This document shows positions 45,440-52,692 of a DNA stretch of 64,000 bases, piece after piece. A model generated the notes under the pieces. The model was not told the DNA's origin and did not search any database. It worked only from the letters and a program-made list of their open reading frames with translations. The DNA comes from Roseomonas sp. (lineage in GTDB: Bacteria; Pseudomonadota; Alphaproteobacteria; Acetobacterales; Acetobacteraceae), in NCBI GenBank assembly GCA_031180725.1, contig JAPSLO010000001.1:496001-560000 (forward strand), given 5' to 3'. Each line of letters starts with the position of its first letter. Positions within the stretch are counted from its first letter, which is position 1. The position numbers and the translations under genes were made by a program.

Positions 45440-45748
45440 TCAGCAGACCTCCCCACGGCGGCGGGGTGCGCGCGGATCGTGGAGCCCGTGCTTCACCAGC
45501 ACGCTTAGCGCGATCGTCGCGTGATCTGCCCGGCCCTGAGCGATCAGGCGAAGTGCCTCCATCATCTTCGGCGCGGCGGCGATCAGTTGGGCATCCGCCC
45601 GGGCCTCATCATCGCTGCCCAGCACGATGAACCGGCGGCGCTCATCGCCGAGGATGACGATGCAGTTGCCATCGAAATCGCCGTAGTCGCCCGGCTCGCA
45701 CGGCTGCCACGGCTCAGGCGTGTGCGCGGGCCTCTGCACCCGCGGCAT
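45440..45748 (-). CDS. hypothetical protein
   Basis: MPRVQRPAHTPEPWQPCEPGDYGDFDGNCIVILGDERRRFIVLGSDDEARADAQLIAAAPKMMEALRLIAQGRADHATIALSVL. Confidence 0.6.
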   Translation of the reverse strand: MPRVQRPAHTPEPWQPCEPGDYGDFDGNCIVILGDERRRFIVLGSDDEARADAQLIAAAPKMMEALRLIAQGRADHATIALSVLVKHGLHDPRAPRRRGEVC

Positions 45749-45969
45749 CAGGCGGTGGCCTTCACGCCGGCCTTGTGGCCGTGCTCGCCGAGCCAGAAGG
45801 CGGCGACCTTGGCGCTCGGCTTGAACCTCTCGGAGAGGAAGCCGACCGAGCAACGGTTGATGATTACCCGATGGGTAAAGCCAGGCAGCGCGCCCGCGGC
45901 GGGGTCCAGCGGCACGAAGCGCACCTCGTTGCTGCCATCGAGGTAGGTCGGGACAAAGCGCATCGCCAT
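45748..45969 (-). CDS. hypothetical protein
   Basis: MAMRFVPTYLDGSNEVRFVPLDPAAGALPGFTHRVIINRCSVGFLSERFKPSAKVAAFWLGEHGHKAGVKATA. Confidence 0.55.
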   Translation of the reverse strand: MAMRFVPTYLDGSNEVRFVPLDPAAGALPGFTHRVIINRCSVGFLSERFKPSAKVAAFWLGEHGHKAGVKATA

Positions 45970-46046
45970 CGAAGTTTCCTCTTGCGCCGGTGATGCCCGG
46001 CTGATGCCCGGACCATGCCGATGCCGTTCCTCTGACGCAAGGGAAA

Positions 46047-46064
46047 ATCGCATCAAAATGCGAA
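46047..46064. promoter_or_regulatory. 18-bp phage operator between divergent small-gene cluster and ssb
   Basis: ATCGCATC-AA-AATGCGAA; CTTG 6 bp downstream. Confidence 0.8.
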
Positions 46065-46131
46065 TTTTGCCTTGCCGAGCGCCAGGCGTTATCACATCTT
46101 GCCGCTATCGCAAGGACGGAGGGATGCGGCG

Positions 46132-46686
46132 TTGGCCGGCGTGAACAAGGTGATCCTGCTGGGGCGGCTCGGCCGCGACCCAGAGGTGCGGAGCTTCCAG
46201 AACGGCGGGCGGGTGGTGAACCTGCGGCTGGCCACCTCGGAGCGGTACAAGGACCGCGATGGGAACCAGCAGGAGCGCACGGAATGGCACTCCGTGGCGA
46301 TCTTCAACGAGAAGCTGGGCAAGATCGCCGAGAAGTACCTGCGCAAGGGCAGCGAGGTTTACCTCGAAGGCCAGCTCGAAACCCGGAAGTGGCAGGATCA
46401 GTCGGGCCAGGAACGCTACACCACCGAGGTCGTGCTGCGGCAGTTCCGCGGTGAGCTGGCGCTGATCGGCGGCCGCTCCGGCGGCGATCAGGGCGAGGCC
46501 TCGCAGGATAGCGGCGGCGGCCGTTCCTCGGGCCAGAGCCAGCGCGGCGGCGGTGGCGGCGGCTGGGACCGCGGCAGCGGTGGCGGCGGCCGCTCTTCGG
46601 GCGCCGGTGGCGGCGGTTGGGGCGGCGGCGGTGGTGGCGGCCGGGCCCAGGCCCGGGCCGATCTCGACGACGACATACCGTTCTAG
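46132..46686 (+). CDS. ssb: single-stranded DNA-binding protein
   Basis: TTG start with GGAGGG upstream; [86 protein letters not shown]; Gly-rich linker; DDDIPF tip. Confidence 0.95.
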   Translation: MAGVNKVILLGRLGRDPEVRSFQNGGRVVNLRLATSERYKDRDGNQQERTEWHSVAIFNEKLGKIAEKYLRKGSEVYLEGQLETRKWQDQSGQERYTTEVVLRQFRGELALIGGRSGGDQGEASQDSGGGRSSGQSQRGGGGGGWDRGSGGGGRSSGAGGGGWGGGGGGGRAQARADLDDDIPF

Positions 46687-46804
46687 CGAGGGGCGCGGCG
46701 CAGGAGCCCTGAGCTGATCTGGCGCGTCTGGGCGGTGCTGACTCGCCCCTGGACCGCGCCGCTATGGGCCGCGCTCGCGGCCTACCACATCTGGGGTGCG
46801 ATCC

Positions 46805-47188
46805 ATGGCTGAGCCCGGGCACGTCATCGCCCTTCCGGCGCGCCGGGCCGGCAAATCCTTCGGCACCGCGGAGGCCTGCTGGATCTGGACCATGCGGATG
46901 CTGCTGGCCCGGCGTGACGGGGCCGGCGCCGAGTTCGGCCAGGGCGGGATCCGCCCTTGCGAGCCCGACGACGTGGTGCAGTGCTTCGACCGCCTCTACC
47001 GCCAGGGCAAGGTCAACCTGAAGCAGGCGAAGGTGCTCCGCATCTATGGTGAGCGGGGCAGGGTCCCAAGCCGCACGAGCGGCAATGCGGAGGAACGAGC
47101 TGACGCACAGCTCTGGCGGGACGCGATGGCGAAGCTGGGCGAGATGCTGCGCGCGAAGGGGATCGTGGCACAACGCCAGAGGAATTAG
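46805..47188 (+). CDS. phage hypothetical protein
   Basis: MAEPGHVIALPARRAGKSFGTAEACWIWTMRMLLARRDGAGAEFGQGGIRPCEPDDVVQCFDRLYRQGKVNLKQAKVLRIYGERG. Confidence 0.5.
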   Translation: MAEPGHVIALPARRAGKSFGTAEACWIWTMRMLLARRDGAGAEFGQGGIRPCEPDDVVQCFDRLYRQGKVNLKQAKVLRIYGERGRVPSRTSGNAEERADAQLWRDAMAKLGEMLRAKGIVAQRQRN

Positions 47189-47196
47189 GAGCTTGC

Positions 47197-47204
47197 AGCG
47201 CGGC
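47197..47204. repeat. left target-site duplication of the IS remnant
   Basis: AGCGCGGC, repeated at 47806-47813. Confidence 0.7.
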
Positions 47205-47805
47205 AGGTAGTGTCTCAGTTGGGAACTGGTCCCTGACTGGCTTAGCCTACCGTCTATCTCGCGTCCGCTTCTGCGCGCATCGTATGAACAGCGGCAAACA
47301 TGGAGAGTGATGTGCCCGACTTCATTGTTCCAATTGTGCTGAGGGAGAAGCTTGACCTCTGGCATAAGCGCTCGCCTCTTTCGGGAACGCCGGCCGGCCG
47401 CGCCATCAAAGCAGATCGTGACGGATCGCTCGGCCAAACGGTGCGTGTACGCGCGAAGAATGCTGCCGAGGCTGCCCGCTTGGCCGAGGAGGAGAACCGC
47501 TGTTATGTCGCCATACGCGACGCTATTTCTAAGTTATAGATGGATGCCCAAAGGCTTCGCGGCGAGCGTTGCCCCGCCGACGTGATCGGCAACGCCGTGA
47601 AGGTGATGCGCATCGCCGCGAAACCTGAATAGGACTTGCTAGTAGCGATCGCGTGCCGCCCGCCATGGCCGCCGGCCTCACGGATCGGCTGTGGAGCATG
47701 GAGGAAGTGGCGGCACTGTTGGATGCGCGCGAGGCTCGGATCGCCAAGCGTGGACACTACAAGCCGCGGGAGCCAAGTGGGCTGAATTTCAAACTGAGAC
47801 ACTAC
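47205..47805. mobile_element. ~600-bp MITE-like / internally deleted insertion sequence
   Basis: Perfect 14-bp terminal inverted repeats GTAGTGTCTCAGTT (47207-47220) and AACTGAGACACTAC (47792-47805); 8-bp direct repeat AGCGCGGC at 47197-47204 and 47806-47813; internal remnant PPAMAAGLTDRLWSMEEVAALLDAREARIAKRGHYKPR resembles a transposase C-terminus. Confidence 0.78.
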
Positions 47806-48073
47806 AGCGCGGCGACATCGTTCGCCACACCTGCGGCGCAGAGGCCTACGTCATCACCGTGCCGACGGCGACCGTGCCATCGCGGTGCGCTGCGTGGAGC
47901 TGACCAACCCGCCGGAATGGGAGCTGATCCGAGCGCCGGCTGTGCGCGGCCCTGGCCTAGCGAACGGCGGCGTCGTGGCCGCCATCCATCCGCATGCCGA
48001 GCCGCGTCACCTCCAAGCCATGGCGGCGGAGCTGGCAGCCGAGGCCAAGCGTAGGACGGTCCAGCAGAGATGA
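47806..48073 (+). pseudogene. small phage gene interrupted near its start by the IS and apparently frameshifted
   Basis: Excising the element restores aggagc-TTG-CAG-CGC-GGC-GAC (LQRGDIVRHTCGAEAYVITV); coding then continues in another frame (ADGDRAIAVRCVELTNPPEWELIRAPAVRGPG...). Confidence 0.5.
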
Positions 48074-48223
48074 TGAGAGGGCTGATACTGCTGCCGCCTT
48101 CGGCCGCGTATTCGTTGTTGCTGAACGCGCGCGGGCCGGTCTTGGCCGCGAGCAGCACCTTGACAGCTCAACCGCAATGGGCAGAAAACTCCGCGCAATG
48201 TATGCAATGTCGCGGGGACCGAC

Positions 48224-48598
48224 GTGACCACCGTGACCACGAGCCGCGAGGCAGTGGAGCGCGAGGCGCGCTTGGCGCGGGACGCGCACCTGCACTCGGT
48301 GGAGAAAATGCTTCTCGTCCTCATCGCTGAGCGCGACGAGTTCGCCGCTGAGGTGGCGCGGCTGCGGGCACACTGTTCTGAGGCCCTTCAGGTCGTCGGC
48401 CACCTCGCGCAACGTGCCGGAGCCTTTGACCACCCGCACACAGTCAAAGCTCTCGGCAACTTGCTGGCTGCTTCTGAGGGGCAGCCGCGGCCCCATAGCT
48501 ATCTTCTTCCACTTGCCGTCATTCCTGATGGGCAAGCGGCGCAGCTCTCGGCGCAAGGCGCGCATCTGGCATGCTCGATCGTGGCGCGGGAGTGCTGA
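48224..48598 (+). CDS. hypothetical protein
   Basis: MTTVTTSREAVEREARLARDAHLHSVEKMLLVLIAERDEFAAEVARLRAHCSEALQVVGHLAQRAG... Confidence 0.5.
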   Translation: MTTVTTSREAVEREARLARDAHLHSVEKMLLVLIAERDEFAAEVARLRAHCSEALQVVGHLAQRAGAFDHPHTVKALGNLLAASEGQPRPHSYLLPLAVIPDGQAAQLSAQGAHLACSIVAREC

Positions 48599-48647
48599 AG
48601 TGAATGGCAGGCCTGGTGAATGCTCCGGTGGCGGAGCTGGGCGGGGC

Positions 48648-49022
48648 ATGAGCCTGCGCTACCTGGCAGCGGTCCTAGTATCCCTCTTCTTGACCACGCC
48701 TGCCTCCGCTCAGCAGAGCGCCCGTGTGGTAGACGGCGACACCATCAGCGTTCGCGGCGAAAGCATCCGCATCGTCGGCCTTGACGCTCCAGAGATTCAT
48801 GGTCGCTGCCCGCGCGAGACTACGATAGCGCGCCGAGCGCGTGACCGGATGGCGCAGCTTGTCGCCGGTGGCGTGCTGCTGGAGCGGCACGGGCGGGATC
48901 GCTACGGCCGCACCCTGGCGATTGTTCGAGACCGGGCTGGCCGAGATGTGGCCCAAATCCTGATCCGCGAGCGCCTTGCGCGGCCCTATTACGGCAGGGG
49001 GCGGCGGCAGGGGTGGTGCTAA
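48648..49022 (+). CDS. staphylococcal-nuclease-like thermonuclease with signal peptide
   Basis: MSLRYLAAVLVSLFLTTPASAQQSARVVDGDTISVRGESIRIVGLDAPEIHGRCPRETTIARRARDRMAQLVAGGVLLERHGRDRYGRTLAIVRDRAGRDVAQILIRERLARPY. Confidence 0.88.
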   Translation: MSLRYLAAVLVSLFLTTPASAQQSARVVDGDTISVRGESIRIVGLDAPEIHGRCPRETTIARRARDRMAQLVAGGVLLERHGRDRYGRTLAIVRDRAGRDVAQILIRERLARPYYGRGRRQGWC

Positions 49023-49033
49023 CGAGCCCGCCG

Positions 49034-49687
49034 CTACTCCGCCACGCCATCACGCTTGCTGCCGCGCGCCACGATGCGCAGCGCGCCATCCGGCAGCGGG
49101 CGCTGCAGCGCCTTGGCCTCGCCCCATGGGGCGGACAGCCAAGTCTCAATCTCCTCCGGCTGCGTGAGGATCACGGGCATGGCCTTGGGATGGATTTCGG
49201 CCACCTCGGCATTGGGCGTGGTCGTGAGGAATGCGAAGAGATCGGTCGTGACCTCGCCCTCCTTCAGCTTCCGCACGCTGGTCCACTGCGGGGTCCAGAT
49301 ACCGGCGAAGAAGGCCAACGGCCGATCATCCGAAAGCGCGAACCAGATGTCGCCACCGGCCGCCTTATTAAACTCGCTGAAGGATGTGAGCGGCACGACG
49401 CAGCGGTGCTCGACGCCGAGCCAACGGCGCCAGTGCGGCGAGCCTGTATTGCGCACGTTCGTCACGCCGGGGTCGGTGCGCTTGCCCTCCAGCGCGAAGG
49501 CCGGCGAGGGCATGCCCCAGCGCACCATCGCCAGCTCGCGCCCCTCTGGCGTGTTGCGCACGATCGGCGCCGGGTAGTCCGGGAAGATCCCAGGCAGCGG
49601 CGGAAGATTGCCCGTGCTGTCCTTCCAGGGCTTCACCAAGTCGCGGATCGCCTGCGGACCCTTGGTCATGCTGTACAGGTTGCACAT
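49034..49687 (-). CDS. SRAP-domain (HMCES/YedK-like) protein
   Basis: Cys2 [83 protein letters not shown]. Confidence 0.92.
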   Translation of the reverse strand: MCNLYSMTKGPQAIRDLVKPWKDSTGNLPPLPGIFPDYPAPIVRNTPEGRELAMVRWGMPSPAFALEGKRTDPGVTNVRNTGSPHWRRWLGVEHRCVVPLTSFSEFNKAAGGDIWFALSDDRPLAFFAGIWTPQWTSVRKLKEGEVTTDLFAFLTTTPNAEVAEIHPKAMPVILTQPEEIETWLSAPWGEAKALQRPLPDGALRIVARGSKRDGVAE

Positions 49688-49816
49688 TACCCGAGGCTAT
49701 CGCCGGCTCTGGGGCGGCGCCAGCGCGCAGCCGTGCGGGCCGGACCTGGATCTGCCGCTGTAGCTGACGGCGAAATGACCTCGCTATAAGGCCTGCCGCG
49801 AACCACGAACGAGGCA

Positions 49817-50566
49817 GTGATGAGCGAGCAGGAGGCCGAGCCAGGCCCTATTCGGAGGGGGAGCGCTTGGCCATACGCGGCCGTTGGCTTCGTCCTTCTG
49901 GCACTCCTAGTATTTATCCTCTGGGGCGCGCCCTTTCTGCGCGATTGTTACCCTGAAGTCGAGTTCCTGAAGATGTCACCGAATGAGTGGGGCGACTTGC
50001 TGGCCGGGCTGTTCGGGCCCGCGGCCTTCCTTTTCTTGGCGTTCGGCTACTCGGCGCAGCGCGAAGATCTCCGCACGCAGCGCGATGTACTGAAGCTCCA
50101 ACGAGAGGAGACGAGGCGGCTTGCGAACGAGGCCGAGCGACAGAGCACCTTAGTGGGCCAGCAGGCTGAGCGAGGCGAGCTAAATGGCAGGATCGCGGAG
50201 TGGAAGCTAATTCAAGATGAACTCAGACGGCTTGCGCCCAGGATATTATTATTATTGGGGCGTCATCCCTCGGGTGAGCCGATATACGAGCTTCGTGAAC
50301 GCCTGCCGGAATATAGGAAAATTAAGGCCGAAGAACTTGTCGAACACTGGCGGAATGGGCTTTCAATACCCATTGACCGACAAAATGTCTCCGAGATCCT
50401 TTTTAGATTCCATGACGTTTACCGTCACTTCGAAGAACGCCTGCCAGACGCAGGACACCTCGACCGCAAGTTTTTCTCCCTGACTCTGGAAGGGCAAATT
50501 GCTGAGGAAATCGGTGCCGTGCGCCGGGAGCTGGAGCGCGAGAAGCTGACTAGAGTCGGTGAGTAG
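49817..50566 (+). CDS. membrane-anchored coiled-coil protein (two TM segments)
   Basis: AAVGFVLLALLVFILWGAPF and EWGDLLAGLFGPAAFLFLAFGYSAQREDLRTQRDVLKLQREETRRLANEAERQS; lower GC than phage core. Confidence 0.65.
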   Translation: MMSEQEAEPGPIRRGSAWPYAAVGFVLLALLVFILWGAPFLRDCYPEVEFLKMSPNEWGDLLAGLFGPAAFLFLAFGYSAQREDLRTQRDVLKLQREETRRLANEAERQSTLVGQQAERGELNGRIAEWKLIQDELRRLAPRILLLLGRHPSGEPIYELRERLPEYRKIKAEELVEHWRNGLSIPIDRQNVSEILFRFHDVYRHFEERLPDAGHLDRKFFSLTLEGQIAEEIGAVRRELEREKLTRVGE

Positions 50567-50577
50567 CGATACGCAGG

Positions 50578-51111
50578 ATGTTCAGACCCGAAGAAATCCT
50601 TATCCTGACTGGAACACCTGGTTCAGGCAAAACGACCGCCGCGAACAGCATCGCGCAACTGCCCGGCAGCCCGAAGGTCCACCTGCATTCGGACGACTTC
50701 TGGCATTTCATCAAAGCAGGTTCGATCCCACCGTGGCAAACCGAGGCCCACGCCCAGAATGCAACAGTGATCGACGTGCTGGCCGGGGCTGCTGCCCGCT
50801 ATGCTAAGGGCGGCTATTTCGTGCTAGTGGATGGCATCATTGGGCCCTGGTTCCTGGACTCGTTCCGAAATCTCGAAGCGGTCCTGCACTATATCGTCCT
50901 TCGTCCAGATCTGGAGGAGGCGATCAGACGATGCAGCGAACGAGGCGGCGACACCCTTTCAGATCCCGTTCCAATTTCTGCACTGCACCAGCAGTTCGGA
51001 AATTTAGGCGCTTTGGAAGGCCATTCGCTGTCGGTGGCAGGCCTGAGCGTTGACGAAACCTGCGATGCAATCGGCAAGGCGGTGGAAAGCGGGCGTTTCC
51101 GGCTGAGGTAA
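50578..51111 (+). CDS. P-loop kinase (zeta-toxin / AAA kinase-like)
   Basis: EEILILTGTPGSGKTTAANSIAQLPGSPKVHLHSDDFWHFI...YFVLVDGIIGPWFLD...IVLRPDLEEAIRRCSERGGDTLSD. Confidence 0.75.
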   Translation: MFRPEEILILTGTPGSGKTTAANSIAQLPGSPKVHLHSDDFWHFIKAGSIPPWQTEAHAQNATVIDVLAGAAARYAKGGYFVLVDGIIGPWFLDSFRNLEAVLHYIVLRPDLEEAIRRCSERGGDTLSDPVPISALHQQFGNLGALEGHSLSVAGLSVDETCDAIGKAVESGRFRLR

Positions 51112-51381
51112 ACCTGAGAGTGCTTGAGAAGCTCGACGCCGTCATCTGGCACTTTCACTCAGTTTATGGGTCCTGACCCTAGCTGAGCTCGCCTCAACCC
51201 AGCCGCCCGAGGCGTTCCAGCAGGCCGTGCGCAATGCCGAGGCGACGCTGCTCGCCGCCGCGGCCGAGATCGAGGGCGCGGTCCAGGCCTTCGTCGCGAC
51301 CGTCCGGGCGGCCCGGGAGATGGAGGCTCGGGTGACGGCGGAGGCAGCCGCGACCCGCGCCAGGGCGGCGACCCGCCGTGG

Positions 51382-52029
51382 CTAGATCGACTGGCCGCTT
51401 GGCGCCGGAGTGCCTGAGATCCATCGGGCCTCCAGCGAACCGTTCAGCACGTCGAGCGGTATGTCCCGCATGCCCTGGTCGATGAGCTGGAGCCGCTGGA
51501 GCGTGTACTCCACCCGGCAGCCGGTGCCGAAGCTCGGCGCGATCCGCTCATAGAAGGCGACCCTGGCGAGCTGCCGGTCCCGCATCTCGCGGCTCGTGAT
51601 CGCCGCCGCAGGGAAGCCGCGGCGGTCCTCCATATCCACGTTGCCGAGCAGCTTCCGGGTCCAGTCGCGGGCCCGCTGCACCCAGGCGCGGCTGCGCAGC
51701 CCGCACACCTCGGCGCGGTAGATATGCACCATGTTGTTGGCCATTGTTTCGTTGAGCCCGACCAGCCTGGGCGGCTCGGCGTCGGAGTGCGGCGCGGCCA
51801 GGTCGGGCCGGGTCTGTGCGTGAAGCTGCCGCAGCTCGGCCGGGCCCGGCACCGGCAGGCGCACCGGATCAGCCGGCGGGGAGGCAGGGGCGGCGGCCAC
51901 CGGAGCCGGGGCAGGGAGCGGGGCCTGGGCCGCTGGTGGAGGCGGCGCGGCGCAGGCCGATAACCCGGCCGCCACGGCCAAAGCCGCCCAGCGCCAGCCC
52001 CGCCACCAAGCCGTGACGCCCTCGCTCCG
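51382..52029 (-). CDS. lipoprotein of unknown function
   Basis: Signal plus lipobox LSAC: RWAALAVAAGLSACAAPPPPAAQAP; start 52029 or 52047. Confidence 0.6.
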   Translation of the reverse strand, partial: RSEGVTAWWRGWRWAALAVAAGLSACAAPPPPAAQAPLPAPAPVAAAPASPPADPVRLPVPGPAELRQLHAQTRPDLAAPHSDAEPPRLVGLNETMANNMVHIYRAEVCGLRSRAWVQRARDWTRKLLGNVDMEDRRGFPAAAITSREMRDRQLARVAFYERIAPSFGTGCRVEYTLQRLQLIDQGMRDIPLDVLNGSLEARWISGTPAPSGQSI

Positions 52030-52099
52030 CATGGCCGTCTCCCTCAACCACTAAAGGTTGAGCCTCGGCCGGCCATTATCGCAACAGGTTGGGCTACTT

Positions 52100-52117
52100 T
52101 TCGCATCACGCTGTGAA
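52100..52117. promoter_or_regulatory. 18-bp phage operator (first of a pair) upstream of head genes
   Basis: TTCGCATC-AC-GCTGTGAA; CTTG 6 bp downstream. Confidence 0.7.
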
Positions 52118-52124
52118 AATGGGC

Positions 52125-52153
52125 TTGACCGGCGGCCCGATTGTCGGTCTAGG
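52125..52153 (+). promoter_or_regulatory. putative promoter between paired operators
   Basis: TTGACC-N17-TCTAGG, with an operator on each side. Confidence 0.55.
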
Positions 52154-52171
52154 TTCGCGGCAAGATGCGAA
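52154..52171. promoter_or_regulatory. 18-bp phage operator (second of a pair)
   Basis: TTCGCGGC-AA-GATGCGAA, abutting the putative -10. Confidence 0.75.
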
Positions 52172-52219
52172 ACGCTGGTGCCCCGGGGGAGCGGCGCCTG
52201 TGTTTCCGCGGAGCCCGGG

Positions 52220-52687
52220 TTGCCCGCCAGGTCATACGATGACGTTGCCGCCGAGCGGGGGCTCCCCAGCGCCGTGGCCAAGGGCGCCGAGCTCGGCCTG
52301 CGCGTGCAGCTCGTGAAAGCGGCCCAGAAGGGTGAGCGGCGGCTTGTCTGGGGCTGGGCCTCGATCGTGACCAAGGGCGGTAAGGCGGTGGTGGATGACC
52401 ACGCCGATATCGTGACCGCCGCCACGTTGGAGCGCGCCGCCCACGACTATCTGCGCCGGTCCCGGATCGGGAAGCGGCAGCACGCCGGCCGGCCCGCCCT
52501 CCAGCTCGTCGAGAGCATCGTCTTCACCAAGGCGAAGCAGCAGGCCCTCGGCATCGACCTGGGCTTCGAGGGCTGGTTCGCCGGCTGGCACGTCCACGAC
52601 GACGCCACCTGGGCAGCGATCAAGGCCGGGAAGCTACCCGGCCTCTCGATCGGCGGCTCCGGCGTGCGCATCCCGCTGAAAGGCTGA
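52220..52687 (+). CDS. phage prohead protease / XkdF-like putative serine protease
   Basis: LVWGWASIVTKGGKAVVDDHADIVTAATLERAAHDYLRRSR...ALQLVESIVFTKAKQQALGIDLGFEGWFAGWHVHDDATWAAIKAGKLPGLSIGGSG; start uncertain (TTG 52220 chosen). Confidence 0.72.
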   Translation: MPARSYDDVAAERGLPSAVAKGAELGLRVQLVKAAQKGERRLVWGWASIVTKGGKAVVDDHADIVTAATLERAAHDYLRRSRIGKRQHAGRPALQLVESIVFTKAKQQALGIDLGFEGWFAGWHVHDDATWAAIKAGKLPGLSIGGSGVRIPLKG

Positions 52688-52692
52688 CCCGC

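Noticed and set aside
46500-46660. GGC-rich tract as a separate repeat element
   Set aside because: It is in frame and encodes the Gly-rich linker of SSB before DDDIPF.
7590-52171. CRISPR array
   Set aside because: The repeated 18-mers are palindromic and dispersed over tens of kb at irregular spacing, not regularly interspaced with spacers; no cas genes seen.
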